This document shows positions 47,633-56,875 of a stretch of DNA of 64,000 nt, piece after piece. Each line of letters opens with the position of its first letter. Position 1 is the first letter of the stretch. Location: NCBI GenBank assembly GCA_002083615.1, contig MSXO01000002.1, positions 62,001 through 126,000 on the forward strand, in the 5' to 3' direction. Made by a program: the position numbers and the translations under genes. The notes below the pieces were generated by a model, which had not been told where the DNA came from, searched no databases, and saw only the letters and a program-made list of their open reading frames with translations. Source of the DNA: Proteobacteria bacterium ST_bin11. Lineage in GTDB: Bacteria; Pseudomonadota; Gammaproteobacteria; Methylococcales; Methylomonadaceae.

Positions 47633-48000
47633 GTCTGCACTTCTCCCAGCAATAAACGAACTTGCAACAGCAACTGATCCGGTTTAGACGGCTTGATCAG
47701 GTAGGCATTCGCGCCAGCCTCGAATGCACGCTGCTGGTCTTTGGCTTCTGCTTCGGTGGAAATCATGATGGCCGGCGCTTGCGGTATGTCCTGCGCCCTG
47801 AGTTCCCTGAGAAAACTGTAGCCGTCAAGTTTGGGCATGTTGACGTCTACTAGATACAGATCGAATTGCTGAACAAAAGACTTCTCTAGTGCTTCGATAC
47901 CATTAATCGCCTCATCCACCTGATAGCCGGCGGCTTCTAGAATAGTTCGGTGAAACATGCGTACCGTAGCAGCATCATCGACAATCAATATCTGCTTCAT
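47629..48000 (-). CDS. cheY: CheY-type response regulator
   Basis: 123 residues. Acidic residues in ILIVDDAATV, acceptor Asp in LYLVDVNMPKLDG, Thr/Ser position in IMISTEAE and Lys in YLIKPSKPDQ. It overlaps cheA (ATGA) downstream and cheR (4 bp) upstream, so it is the CheY most tightly coupled to the kinase. Confidence 0.93.
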   Translation of the reverse strand: MKQILIVDDAATVRMFHRTILEAAGYQVDEAINGIEALEKSFVQQFDLYLVDVNMPKLDGYSFLRELRAQDIPQAPAIMISTEAEAKDQQRAFEAGANAYLIKPSKPDQLLLQVRLLLGEVQT

Positions 48001-48839
48001 CGGCCCTCCAAAGGTTTTTGATAAACAATGGCGTCCGGATATTTACGTACCTTGTACAACGATGAGATTCGGCTCATGGATTCGGAATGGCCCAGGCAGA
48101 TAAAGCCACCTGGCTTTAAGGCATCGTAAAATGTTTCAGCCGCCGTTTTGCGGGAAATATCGTCAAAATAAATCAATAGATTGCGGCAAAAAATCACGTC
48201 AAAATTCCGATACGGCCGAGTATCGGCGCGCTCGGATAAATTGACCCGCGTAAATTCCACCGATTGCCGCAAATCGTAGTTAAGTTGGTAACTATCGCCA
48301 CTGCGTTTGAAATAGCGCTGTAGAAACTTTATCGGCAACTCCTGTACCGAACGTGCGGAATACAAACCCTGCCGAGCATGGCCAAGAATTTTGGTATCGA
48401 TGTCCGAAGAAATAATCTCGATATCCCAGTCATTAATGCCTGCCCAGTATTCCAGCAGGTAAATCGCAATCGAATACGGTTCTTCGCCGGACGAGGATGG
48501 AATCACCCATATCCGTAGCGGACTGCTATCGATCTTGGCAGCGACAATCTCCGGTAAAATCGAATTAACCAAACACTTGAACTGATATTCTTCTCGAAAA
48601 AAATAGGTCTCGTTGACCGTCATCAAATTAGTCAGCTGTTGCAGTTCCTCTCCAGAAGCTTGAAACCTCAACATGGTGAAATAGCCGCGAAAACTATCAT
48701 TGCCGGTGGCGACAATACGTTCCTGCAGACGCTTGTCTACGAAATAGCGCTTACTGGATTCGAACTGAATTCCGGTTTTACGATAAAAAAATTCGCGAAA
48801 CTTCTGAAAATCCTCTTCACTAATCCTGGGGTCGGTCAT
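47997..48839 (-). CDS. cheR: CheR chemoreceptor methyltransferase
   Basis: 280 residues. The N-terminal helical domain has YRKTGIQFESSKRYFVDKRL. The SAM-binding core has TYFFREEYQF, VIPSSSGEEPYSIAIYLLEY and IFCRNLLIYFDDI. No TPR or extra domain. It methylates receptor glutamates, opposing the CheB encoded two genes upstream. Confidence 0.95.
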   Translation of the reverse strand: MTDPRISEEDFQKFREFFYRKTGIQFESSKRYFVDKRLQERIVATGNDSFRGYFTMLRFQASGEELQQLTNLMTVNETYFFREEYQFKCLVNSILPEIVAAKIDSSPLRIWVIPSSSGEEPYSIAIYLLEYWAGINDWDIEIISSDIDTKILGHARQGLYSARSVQELPIKFLQRYFKRSGDSYQLNYDLRQSVEFTRVNLSERADTRPYRNFDVIFCRNLLIYFDDISRKTAAETFYDALKPGGFICLGHSESMSRISSLYKVRKYPDAIVYQKPLEGR

Positions 48840-48846
48840 TGAGGCC

Positions 48847-49470
48847 TCAATCCTGCGCGATACGTTTCAACGCCAAATCGGCGGCGAACTGAATGTAGGG
48901 CTCTTCGGCAAATCGCTCTTTCAAATGCCGTAAAGGTTGTTCGGCGTCTTTCGAGCCGACTTCCACTAACAAATCCACCGCCGTGGCGCAAACATTCACA
49001 TTTTGATCGTCATTGATCACCTCGAGCAGCCAGGTTTCTACATCCGGATGGCAAAGCGATTCGAGGATATTCACCGCAAAGATTCGCAGATCGGGGTTAT
49101 CATCGGTAAGCAGACCGCGCATGATGGGCCCCACTTGTTGCGGCAATTGCTTCATCACCTCGATCGCTTCATTGCGTAGCTGCGCATCTTCATTGCGCAA
49201 GCACTCCACCAGGCCGGCCACTGCCACTTCGTCACCTAAAAAGGCCAAACTGCTAAGAATCACTTCTCGCACCGAAATATCGGCTTCCTGGCTTAGCCTG
49301 GCTACCAAAGTCGTTGATGCCTGTTCACAATCCGCCAAATCTCGGGCAGCCCAACGTCTGGCCATTGGATCGGTACTATACAATTGAGCTTCCAAACTCC
49401 GACAGTCTCGTTGCTGAACTCGCTCATCCTCGCTGACCGATACATCTATCTGTTTCTTGATGAAAGCCAT
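48847..49470 (-). CDS. HEAT-repeat protein in chemosensory operon
   Basis: 207 residues made of about five HEAT-type helix pairs (RRWAARDLADC; VREVILSSLAFLGDEVAVAGLVECL; LRNEAIEVMKQL; LRIFAVNILESL; VCATAVDLLVEVG). Such arrays are scaffolds for protein-protein contact. It sits between cheB and cheR with gaps of 12 and 7 bp and is clearly part of the operon. A docking or adaptor role in the array is an inference. Confidence 0.85.
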   Translation of the reverse strand: MAFIKKQIDVSVSEDERVQQRDCRSLEAQLYSTDPMARRWAARDLADCEQASTTLVARLSQEADISVREVILSSLAFLGDEVAVAGLVECLRNEDAQLRNEAIEVMKQLPQQVGPIMRGLLTDDNPDLRIFAVNILESLCHPDVETWLLEVINDDQNVNVCATAVDLLVEVGSKDAEQPLRHLKERFAEEPYIQFAADLALKRIAQD

Positions 49471-49482
49471 CTGAGCTCCTCT

Positions 49483-50553
49483 TTATATTCCAGCCCATCG
49501 ATTAATTTGATTGGCGATTTTCTCAAGCGGTAACACCACACTTGCTCCGCCACGATCGATTAGTTCGGCGGGCATGCCAAACACTACGGCGGTGGCTTTG
49601 GATTCGGCGATGGTCCGTCCACCCCGCTTTTTAATTTCGGTAAAGGCATCGGCACCGTCATAGCCCATCCCGGTTAGCATCACCGCTACCACCCGAGCCG
49701 GATCGCAGTGTTCAAGCACTGAACGGCCCAATAGTTCTACCGAAGGATGCCAAAGGAAATCGCGAGATTCCGGTTTTGGAATCACGGTTAATTTGCCTGC
49801 CCGTTGCCCCAACACCATATCCGCACCGCCTTTAGCAATATAAATAGTGCCGGGGGAAACCGGTAAAGGTGCAGCAGCCTCAACAACTGAAAGTGGGCAA
49901 ATAGCATTTAAGCGCTCAGCGAAGGAACGGGTGAAGGCTGCTGGCATATGTTGTGCCACCAAGACCGGCCAAGGAAAATCCGCAGGTAACAGCGGCAAAA
50001 TGTCTTCGAGCGTGCGTGGCCCGCCGGTTGAGACACCGATTACCACGAGGCCTTCCCCGGCTACACCACGCCGAATGACCGCCGGTCTTGGCACAGGTTT
50101 TTCGCGCTCTTCCCGCAAGCGTTGGGCTAAGCCCTTGACACGTGAACCGGCGCCCTTGATTCTGGCGCTGGCTGCTGCTCTCACCTTGGCTATCAATTCG
50201 TCCTTTATCTGGCCGATGCTTAAGGAGATTGTGCCGTCTGGTTTGGCAATATAGTCCACCGCACCGAGATTTAACGCCTCAAATGTAGCCAAGGCGCCAT
50301 GTTCAGTCAGTGAGGACACCATCACCACCGCTACTGGTCGTTCGGCCATAATTAAGGAGAGCGCAGTAATGCCATCCATTTCCGGCATGTTGACATCCAA
50401 AGTCACCACATCCGGTTGAAAGTTGCGGTTTTCTTCGACCGCTTCTTTGCCGTTGCGGGCCTGGCGGATTTCAAAGCCGCCGACTTCTTGGAACATACCG
50501 GTGAGTTGACGGCGCATCAGCGCTGAATCATCAACAATTAAGAGCTTAATCAT
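49483..50553 (-). CDS. cheB: CheB receptor methylesterase
   Basis: 356 residues. The receiver domain (about 1-120) has LLIVDDSALMRRQL and VTLDVNMPEMDG. The methylesterase domain (about 165-350) has Ser in VIGVSTGGPRTLED, His in LVAQHMPAAFTR and Asp in LTGMGYDGADAF. A basic linker (RIKGAGSRVKGLAQRLREER) joins them. Confidence 0.95.
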   Translation of the reverse strand: MIKLLIVDDSALMRRQLTGMFQEVGGFEIRQARNGKEAVEENRNFQPDVVTLDVNMPEMDGITALSLIMAERPVAVVMVSSLTEHGALATFEALNLGAVDYIAKPDGTISLSIGQIKDELIAKVRAAASARIKGAGSRVKGLAQRLREEREKPVPRPAVIRRGVAGEGLVVIGVSTGGPRTLEDILPLLPADFPWPVLVAQHMPAAFTRSFAERLNAICPLSVVEAAAPLPVSPGTIYIAKGGADMVLGQRAGKLTVIPKPESRDFLWHPSVELLGRSVLEHCDPARVVAVMLTGMGYDGADAFTEIKKRGGRTIAESKATAVVFGMPAELIDRGGASVVLPLEKIANQINRWAGI

Positions 50554-50564
50554 GACAGTACCGT

Positions 50565-52145
50565 TTAACTCGCGATGCTTGCCAAGGCTGTCATATCCCC
50601 GCCTGCCAGCAGGTGACCGGGCTCGATGAGTTGCACCATGCGTTTTTGCTTTTCCAGATTGGCCATCCTCGATAACAACGTGGACTGCTCGCTGGATAAT
50701 TTCGGCGCCGGTTCGATGGCTGATTTATGTATCTTCAACACTTCAGCCACAGAATCGACAATAAAGCCGGTACGAGTGCCGTGGATCAAAAACACCATAA
50801 CCCGCTGGCCTTCTGAACGCTCCACCGATGCCAAACCCAAACGCCTGCGTAAATCAATCACCGGCAGTACCGCGCCTCGCAGATTGATCACACCTTCAAC
50901 AAAAGCAGGCGCCTTCGGGACGTGGGTCAGTTCATCTGGTACTCGGACGATTTCCTGCACACTGTCGATCGGCACCCCATACTCTTCTCGATCCAGTCGA
51001 AACACGACCACTTGCTCATCGTCATCCGAATTTTCATCATCCACATCAGTGCCGATGGCGTGCCGATTGTCATCTTCTAGGTTATCCACTTTAGTCAAAG
51101 CCTCCTTGACACTGGAATGGTTGAACAGGTTGTGGGCGGAAATAATGGACACCAAACGCTTGCCACCTTCCAATCGACAGATTTCGGCAATATCGGCCAA
51201 GTCACCATCGCGAGCCAATAGGGTTGGCATCGGATCGACATGGGATTTTGAAACCCTCAACACTTCATTGACGTTATCCATCACAATGCCGACCGATGCA
51301 CTACCCAAAGCCACCACCACAATGCGGCTAGTTTCGTCGGCATCTTGAGTAGGCAGGTCAAACATGGCCCGTAATGACACTAAGGGCAGTAAACGGTTTC
51401 GCAATGTCATCACCCCCAGCACATGAGACTCGGAATGCGGCACATGGATAATCTGTTCGGGAATCTGTACGATCTCCTGGACGTCTTCGATGGCTATCGC
51501 GTATTCCTGTCCGGCCACATCGAAGCTGACCAACTGCAATTCGTCACTATTATCATCGTCGTCCTGGCTGCTGGTAGTGGCCGACATACCAGCCGTCGAA
51601 TTGGCTGCCCGAGCGAGGCCGGCGATTTCTCTGAACTCCTGAGCGATCAGTTTTTCAAAATCCAAGACCATGATCATCGCGTGGCCACCGACATCCTTGA
51701 TCATGCCGGATAACAAGTCGGTATTAACCGTGCTGCGTATTTCTTCCACACTTTCGATTTTCTCGGGTTCAACGCCAACCACGCTCGCCACCCGGTCCAC
51801 CACAAATCCCAAAGGCTGGCCAATATCAATCACCACCGCACGGGTAGCGTCATCGTGCTCCTGTTCAGCAAAGGTAAAAATGCGCCGCAGGGAAATGATA
51901 GGCAACACTTTGCCGCGCAGATTCGCCAAGCCATCCAAAGTAGATGGCGCCAGCGGCACTCGCACCACATCCGGGACGCGGATAATTTCTTGGACCGGTG
52001 CCATATCCACCGCGAATACCTCGTCAGCAATGATAAAGGTGACAAACTGACGGGTATCCGACTCATCCTGATCGATTATGCCATCCTCCAATTGCACGCC
52101 GACATCGGTCGGCGATACGTTGGGTTCCTCAGTAATTGTTGTCAT
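50565..52145 (-). CDS. Triple CheW-domain coupling protein
   Basis: 526 residues in three tandem CheW domains at about 33-175, 200-345 and 375-515. Each has the VQEIIRVPD-like start and a LANLRGKVLPIISLRR-like strand (also VMTLRNRLLPLVSLR and VINLRGAVLPVIDLRR). Acidic linkers (DDDDNSDE, DENSDDDE) separate them. Single CheW proteins link receptor and CheA; three in a chain could bridge several receptors or kinases. It lies between cheB and the double-tip receptor with 11-bp gaps. Confidence 0.93.
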   Translation of the reverse strand: MTTITEEPNVSPTDVGVQLEDGIIDQDESDTRQFVTFIIADEVFAVDMAPVQEIIRVPDVVRVPLAPSTLDGLANLRGKVLPIISLRRIFTFAEQEHDDATRAVVIDIGQPLGFVVDRVASVVGVEPEKIESVEEIRSTVNTDLLSGMIKDVGGHAMIMVLDFEKLIAQEFREIAGLARAANSTAGMSATTSSQDDDDNSDELQLVSFDVAGQEYAIAIEDVQEIVQIPEQIIHVPHSESHVLGVMTLRNRLLPLVSLRAMFDLPTQDADETSRIVVVALGSASVGIVMDNVNEVLRVSKSHVDPMPTLLARDGDLADIAEICRLEGGKRLVSIISAHNLFNHSSVKEALTKVDNLEDDNRHAIGTDVDDENSDDDEQVVVFRLDREEYGVPIDSVQEIVRVPDELTHVPKAPAFVEGVINLRGAVLPVIDLRRRLGLASVERSEGQRVMVFLIHGTRTGFIVDSVAEVLKIHKSAIEPAPKLSSEQSTLLSRMANLEKQKRMVQLIEPGHLLAGGDMTALASIAS

Positions 52146-52156
52146 GATGCCCCCTA

Positions 52157-54073
52157 TCAGGCGCTTTGCAGTTCGTCCGCGAGCGAGGCAATTTCCTCGA
52201 TCGCAGCGGCCAATTCCTCGGCGCCTTGCGCTTGTTGACTGGCTGCTGAGGCTGCTTCGGTCGCTGCCTTATCGGCTTCCTGCGCCGCAGCGGAAATTTG
52301 CTCGATACCCTTTTTAACTTGGCCCACGGCAGCAGCAATTTCGTTGGAAGCGGCCAATATTTCACCGGAGCCTTTTTCTACATCCAGGATGTCGGTTTCG
52401 ATTAACACCAGATTGGCAGTACTGACTTTGGCTTTTTCCACTTCAACAACTGCGGCACCGACGATTTCATCCAGGTCGCGCCCGACCACGCCAATTTGAT
52501 CTTGAACTGCTTTGACCAGATCTTTGATTCGATCTGCGTTCTCTGCCGAATCATGAGCCAGATTACGGATGTCTGTAGCAACCACCACAAAGCCTTTCCC
52601 AAAATCACCGGCGCGAGCAGCCTCGATAGAGCCGTTCACAGCCAGCATATTGGTTTGAATCGATACGGTAGTTATGGCGTCGACGATTTTATCGATACGA
52701 CGGGACACCAGTTCCAGATCTTTAACTTGTTTGATGCTGGCCCGTGAGGCATCGGCTGCGTCGGAAATACCTGTTATTAAGCCGTCGATAGCGGCCTTGT
52801 TGACCCCGAGCAAATTTTTAATGGCTAATAGTTTTTCCCCGCTAGCCGTGGCACGACTTTGTGCCAGTTCCGCACCTTTCTCAATCTGCGTTACAGCGGC
52901 TGACGATTCCTCCGTGCTGCTGGCCTGCACCTCTGCACCTTTGCGGATTTGGTCGATGGCCGCCATAATTTGCGCGCCGGAACGATTGATTTCCTGCACT
53001 GCCGAGGATAGCTGTTCAGCAGCAGACGCCACTTCTTCCGCGCTCTTAGCCACGTCTGTTGAGTTCTTCAGATCTTCAGCCAGTTCTGACAAGTTTTGAG
53101 CGGTTTGCTCGCATTCGGCCAGCGCCTCGGCCTGTTCAGCTACGGTTTTAGCAGCTTCCTCCGCCGCAGCAGATTGTTCTTCGGCAGCAGCGGCCACATC
53201 TTCTGAACCTTTTAAGGCTTGTTGACTAGCCGTAGCGGATTGCGCAGCGCCGGTGGCAATCTCTTGTACAGCCTTAACAATTTCAATGGTGTCAACGCGT
53301 ATTTGCTCAAGTTGCTGGGTAATGGTTTTGCCGTTCTCAACTTCACTTTCCACTGCTCTCGCAGAATCACCTATTCCCTCGGCAATCACCTTCACTTCTT
53401 TTTGAATTTGCCCGACCAACTCCTGAATCTGTTTGGCGCTTTTTTCAGACGTTTCAGCGAGGGTCCTGACTTCATCGGCCACCACCGCAAATCCTTTGCC
53501 GTGACGTCCGGCCCGAGCGGCCTCGATGGCGGCGTTCAAAGCCAATAAATTAGTCTGATCGGCAATACGGGCCACCGCTTTAACGATATCACCGATGCTG
53601 GCGGCTTGCTTTTCCAGTTCTGCAACCATTACCACTGAAGCCGCTTGCCTTTGCGCGGCAACCCCTACATTAGTAACCAGCAAGGCTATATCACTGCTGG
53701 TACGAGCAACCAGGGTTTGCACTGCTTCAGATTTTGTTTGGGAAATATCAGCGTTTTGCAGTTGGCGAGCGATGGATTCGCTGACCAGCTTAAAAGCAGA
53801 CAAAGACTCCTGAGCAGCACCAGAAGCTTCCTCTGCACCTGTGGCAATTTGGTCTGCAGCGCGCTTTAATTCTTCGGCAGCCGAAGCCGCCTCGTTGATG
53901 CCGGAAGACAATTGGCCTGTTGCGGCGGCGATCCGCTCGGCAGCCTGCTGTTGTTTACCCAGGGTACGGGCCTTTTTACGTTGCGCCTCCGCCTCTCGTG
54001 CGGCTGCATTGCTGCTCGCACTGCTAACAGCATTTGAACTGACGGTGTTTGTTGTTTTTTTAACCAGAGCCAT
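52157..54073 (-). CDS. Soluble chemoreceptor with two MCP signalling tips
   Basis: 638 residues, no membrane helix and no recognised ligand domain. It is almost wholly coiled coil and Ala-rich. Two complete MCP tips are present: NLLALNAAIEAARAGRHGKG (about 175-194, then FAVVADEVRTLAE) and NMLAVNGSIEAARAGDFGKG (about 474-493, then FVVVATDIRNLA). The protein looks like a duplicated receptor hairpin. The basic N-terminus (QRKKARTLGKQQQ) may contact DNA or a partner. It is the first gene of the operon, with a GGAGAA site before the ATG. Confidence 0.9.
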   Translation of the reverse strand: MALVKKTTNTVSSNAVSSASSNAAAREAEAQRKKARTLGKQQQAAERIAAATGQLSSGINEAASAAEELKRAADQIATGAEEASGAAQESLSAFKLVSESIARQLQNADISQTKSEAVQTLVARTSSDIALLVTNVGVAAQRQAASVVMVAELEKQAASIGDIVKAVARIADQTNLLALNAAIEAARAGRHGKGFAVVADEVRTLAETSEKSAKQIQELVGQIQKEVKVIAEGIGDSARAVESEVENGKTITQQLEQIRVDTIEIVKAVQEIATGAAQSATASQQALKGSEDVAAAAEEQSAAAEEAAKTVAEQAEALAECEQTAQNLSELAEDLKNSTDVAKSAEEVASAAEQLSSAVQEINRSGAQIMAAIDQIRKGAEVQASSTEESSAAVTQIEKGAELAQSRATASGEKLLAIKNLLGVNKAAIDGLITGISDAADASRASIKQVKDLELVSRRIDKIVDAITTVSIQTNMLAVNGSIEAARAGDFGKGFVVVATDIRNLAHDSAENADRIKDLVKAVQDQIGVVGRDLDEIVGAAVVEVEKAKVSTANLVLIETDILDVEKGSGEILAASNEIAAAVGQVKKGIEQISAAAQEADKAATEAASAASQQAQGAEELAAAIEEIASLADELQSA

Positions 54074-55418
54074 AAGATTTCTCCATTTCGGTCAATTGAA
54101 ATTAGAACAGCGGCAAGCTTCGGCGAACTAAGTCTTTGTTATTGATGTAGCTTAAACACTTGATCATTTTGCAGACCCCGACGGAATGCTGGAAACTGTT
54201 GAGCACATCAAAAGTCCTTGCGTATTAGCCTCCGCGAGCTTGCGGATGACGGTTTAATGAGCATGCAAGTAAGGGTTATGAGGGGGCACCATGACGAATA
54301 ACACTGAGCGGGATTTACTCAGTTCTAAATAATCAGCCCGTAAACTTTTCGTATTTACTAGCGGCTGACCTAAGCCCCGAAACGTCGCGTAGGAAGCTTA
54401 TTCCTTTGCGTCATTTGACTTAACGGAGATTATTAGATGTCGGAATTGTGTTCCGTTTAAAGGCTTTCGCTACTTAACCATCTTGAAAATTATTCTAGTG
54501 CAAAGTAATTATTTTTCGCTAAGCGCTAGTGCAACAGCTCTCCGTTTTTTGCTTTGAAATTTCCGGGAAAATAGCCTGAATTGGCATGGTAAATGTTAAA
54601 TCTCTGGCCTTAAGCAGCCAAACAGTAATTTGAACGAAGTTGTTATATTTGCGCAAAATGAGTCGCCTATAACTGTTTTTTGCAATTTATTACTCTACTT
54701 ACAAGGGGTTAAAGAAAACTACTTAAGTGCTTGAGGTGCACGAGGCCCGTTTAGCCGATCTGTCCAGAAAGCTGTCGACACTGGCTTTCCGTGGATCCTG
54801 CCACAGGAATTGGTCCATTTCGGGGTTCGAGTCTATTCTCTAAATTGTCGATTAGTTAACAGTTTGACTCTCAGTATCACAGCATAGCAAGGCAACAAGG
54901 GCTATTTGGGATCACTTTTTACGTGTTTGAACCCACCGTCATAAGCTTTATTTAGACTTTTTTAAACTCGACTGGTGATTTATTGACGCTGATTTGAAGC
55001 TCGGCTCGATACTGTTATCACCAGATGCGCAGTTGTTTGACCGCCCCCGCAACAGCTTGTGTTGGGGATCAACCGCTGTAGGGTGGTTTTGGTAGATTGA
55101 TCGTCACTGAGCGCCGAATTAGCCATTGAGTGTACTTCTTCTGAAACCGGGCGTAGCTGCCGCGATCTGCAAGCTATCCAACTACTGGGTATTACTGGGT
55201 GTAGTCGATGCCAATAGTGTGCTAAGGGAGAGGTGTGCAACGGCTACTGAAGCAGTCGTTTTGCATTTGAACGCCACCCAATAAGGCCAAGTCAATTTTT
55301 TGAGATATGACAACCGCCGGGTTAGCTTTCCCTGTTTCTTGGTGCGTCCCTTTATGCGAAATGCGCGCAAAAAATAGCCGGCGCGTACTGTTGCACGCGC
55401 CGGCTATTGACCTAATAC
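54074..55418. other. 1.34-kb non-coding stretch upstream of the chemosensory operon
   Basis: Should hold the promoter of the minus-strand operon. No convincing gene: the minus-strand frames at 54980-55240 and 55182-55370 lack family features and I reject them. No tRNA, transposase pattern or copy of the 19-bp motif was found. The PEP-CTERM terminator is at its far end. Confidence 0.55.
55368..55408 (-). terminator. Intrinsic terminator of the PEP-CTERM gene
   Basis: A perfect 14-bp stem (AATAGCCGGCGCGT / ACGCGCCGGCTATT) with an 8-nt loop. On the minus strand it runs into TTTTTT. It lies 11 bp past the stop of the PEP-CTERM gene. Confidence 0.9.
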
Positions 55419-55988
55419 TTAGGCGTAGACGCTGGATTTGCGGCGTCCTGCATACAAGACACCCATTAAGGCGCTGGTCATCATCCAGATCGAAGCCGGT
55501 AGCGGCACTGCGGCTGGTGCGTCGCTGGTTGCTTGCGACGGACTAATATCAAACGCATATAAAAAGTGCAGATTGTTAAACTCCGATGCATCCGCAAACG
55601 CCAATAGGTTAGCGTCCGAGCCCAAGTCGGTATTGCCGAATGCTGCACTCCAAACGCCGTCTGACAGCAAACCGATTTGGAAATTATTGGAGCCCAACAA
55701 GGTGCCGGATGACACATCTGTGCCTATCGTGTAATCCGCGCCGTTGGCTATAAACGATACCGCGCCCACGCCAGTAAAGAACACGATAGGTGCGGCAGTG
55801 CCGATAACAGCTGTGTCCTCGAAGATACCGAAGGTATCGGACAGCGAAGGAAACGGAAAGGATGCAGCGCTAAAGGATAGAAAGTTGACATCGCCGTCAT
55901 TGGGTGCCCAAACGCTGGCAGAGCTAGCGCTGGAAACTGCCAACAGACAAGCGGCGAGCGAGGTCTTCAAAGTTGGGATCTTTTTCAT
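55419..55988 (-). CDS. PEP-CTERM (VPLPA type) exported protein
   Basis: 189 residues with an N-terminal signal peptide (cleavage near SASSAS-VW). The body is low in Lys and Cys and rich in Ser, Phe and Gly. The C-terminal sorting signal is AAVPLPASIWMMTSALMGVL followed by YAGRRKSS. This signal is processed by an exosortase in bacteria that make exopolysaccharide. No exosortase gene is in the window. The function of the mature part is unknown. Confidence 0.9.
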   Translation of the reverse strand: MKKIPTLKTSLAACLLAVSSASSASVWAPNDGDVNFLSFSAASFPFPSLSDTFGIFEDTAVIGTAAPIVFFTGVGAVSFIANGADYTIGTDVSSGTLLGSNNFQIGLLSDGVWSAAFGNTDLGSDANLLAFADASEFNNLHFLYAFDISPSQATSDAPAAVPLPASIWMMTSALMGVLYAGRRKSSVYA

Positions 55989-56414
55989 AGGTATTTCTCA
56001 ATAGGTTTAAGTTAACAAATTGCCATCCAATGGCACTTACCCCGCGGCCGGCTTTGCTAGGCAATGCCGGCTTTGACAGAGTTAATTCGACCGTTTGCTG
56101 CGGAGACTGACTGAGTCCCGAACGGTCTGTATTTCTCAGCTATCCAACGAACAGCCAAGGGCACAACTACCTGCCGGATACCAACTTGGTAGTTGAAAAA
56201 CTGTGGAGCTAATGTTTGATAAGGATCGTGCTGCCGATGGAGGCAAAACAATTGCGGTGGCTGGAGCAGGGTGGTGGTGTGGCGACGATTGTTGGGCTTC
56301 GGTCTGCTGTTTGAATGGAATGGCCGTTGGTCGCAATGACTTTCTGGATCAGGTCGGCCTATGGTGGTGGTTTGATAAACCTATGGTGTTAGTCTAAGCC
56401 GAAAGGCTGCGGGT

Positions 56415-56433
56415 GTCGGTACGTTATCCAACA
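56415..56433 (-). promoter_or_regulatory. 19-bp regulatory motif, copy F
   Basis: Reads TGTTGGATAACGTACCGAC on the minus strand. It lies 210 bp upstream of CsbD in reverse orientation and 426 bp upstream of the PEP-CTERM gene in direct orientation. Confidence 0.6.
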
Positions 56434-56524
56434 TTAGAAATCGGCTTATTATAATACCTTCCCTCTTTCCTATTTTATGGTCACCGATCCTGTTAAATGG
56501 CCTGCCAATCTCGCTTCCAATCTG

Positions 56525-56543
56525 TGTACGTTGCCGTACCGAC
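56525..56543 (+). promoter_or_regulatory. 19-bp regulatory motif, copy F2
   Basis: TGTACGTTGCCGTACCGAC, followed by TT. Lies 100 bp upstream of the csbD-like gene in the same orientation. Confidence 0.7.
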
Positions 56544-56643
56544 TTCGCTTGGCTGAATTGATATTGTTTGTGACGGGCGGCGGGAAAAACTTCCGCGCTT
56601 GGCCATGACGTTTTGCTCATGGCTAATTCAGTTGGAGATCACC

Positions 56644-56820
56644 ATGAATAAAGAACAAGTAGAAGGTCGCCTTGCAGAAGTTAAAGGTAAGGTCAAAGAG
56701 GCAGCAGGTGTGATATTGGATGACAAAGAGTTGGAGGTAAAAGGCAATGTTCAGAAAAATCTGGGCAAGCTTCAGTCCGGCTTCGGCGATCTGAAGCAAG
56801 ACGTTAAAGACGAGCTTTGA
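56644..56820 (+). CDS. CsbD-family stress protein
   Basis: 58 residues, MNKEQVEGRLAEVKGKVKEA... with the CsbD repeat pattern (GRLAEVKGKVKE, KELEVKGNVQKN, GKLQSGFGDLKQ). These small hydrophilic proteins are induced by general stress in many bacteria; the molecular role is unknown. The ATG at 56644 follows GGAGATCACC. It is 55 bp upstream of the small membrane peptide gene, probably in one operon under motif F2. Confidence 0.9.
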   Translation: MNKEQVEGRLAEVKGKVKEAAGVILDDKELEVKGNVQKNLGKLQSGFGDLKQDVKDEL

Positions 56821-56875
56821 GTCGCGGTATTTCAGTGTTGTACCCGGTTAATTTCGGCATTAGAGGGCAAAAATC

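Larger units (their letters stand above)
55989..56643. other. 655-bp intergenic region with two copies of the 19-bp motif
   Basis: Between the PEP-CTERM gene (minus) and CsbD (plus). Holds copy F at 56415 (minus orientation) and copy F2 at 56525 (plus). A frame at 56203-56397 has no family features and is not called. A short direct repeat of GCCGGCTTTG occurs near 56047 and 56066. Confidence 0.6.

Noticed and set aside
54980..55240. Minus-strand frame of 86 codons in the 1.3-kb gap
   Set aside because: No family features, no start signal, and odd Cys/His/Ser-rich composition.
56203..56397. Trp/Cys-rich frame upstream of CsbD
   Set aside because: Low-complexity translation of GGTGGT-like DNA; no start signal.
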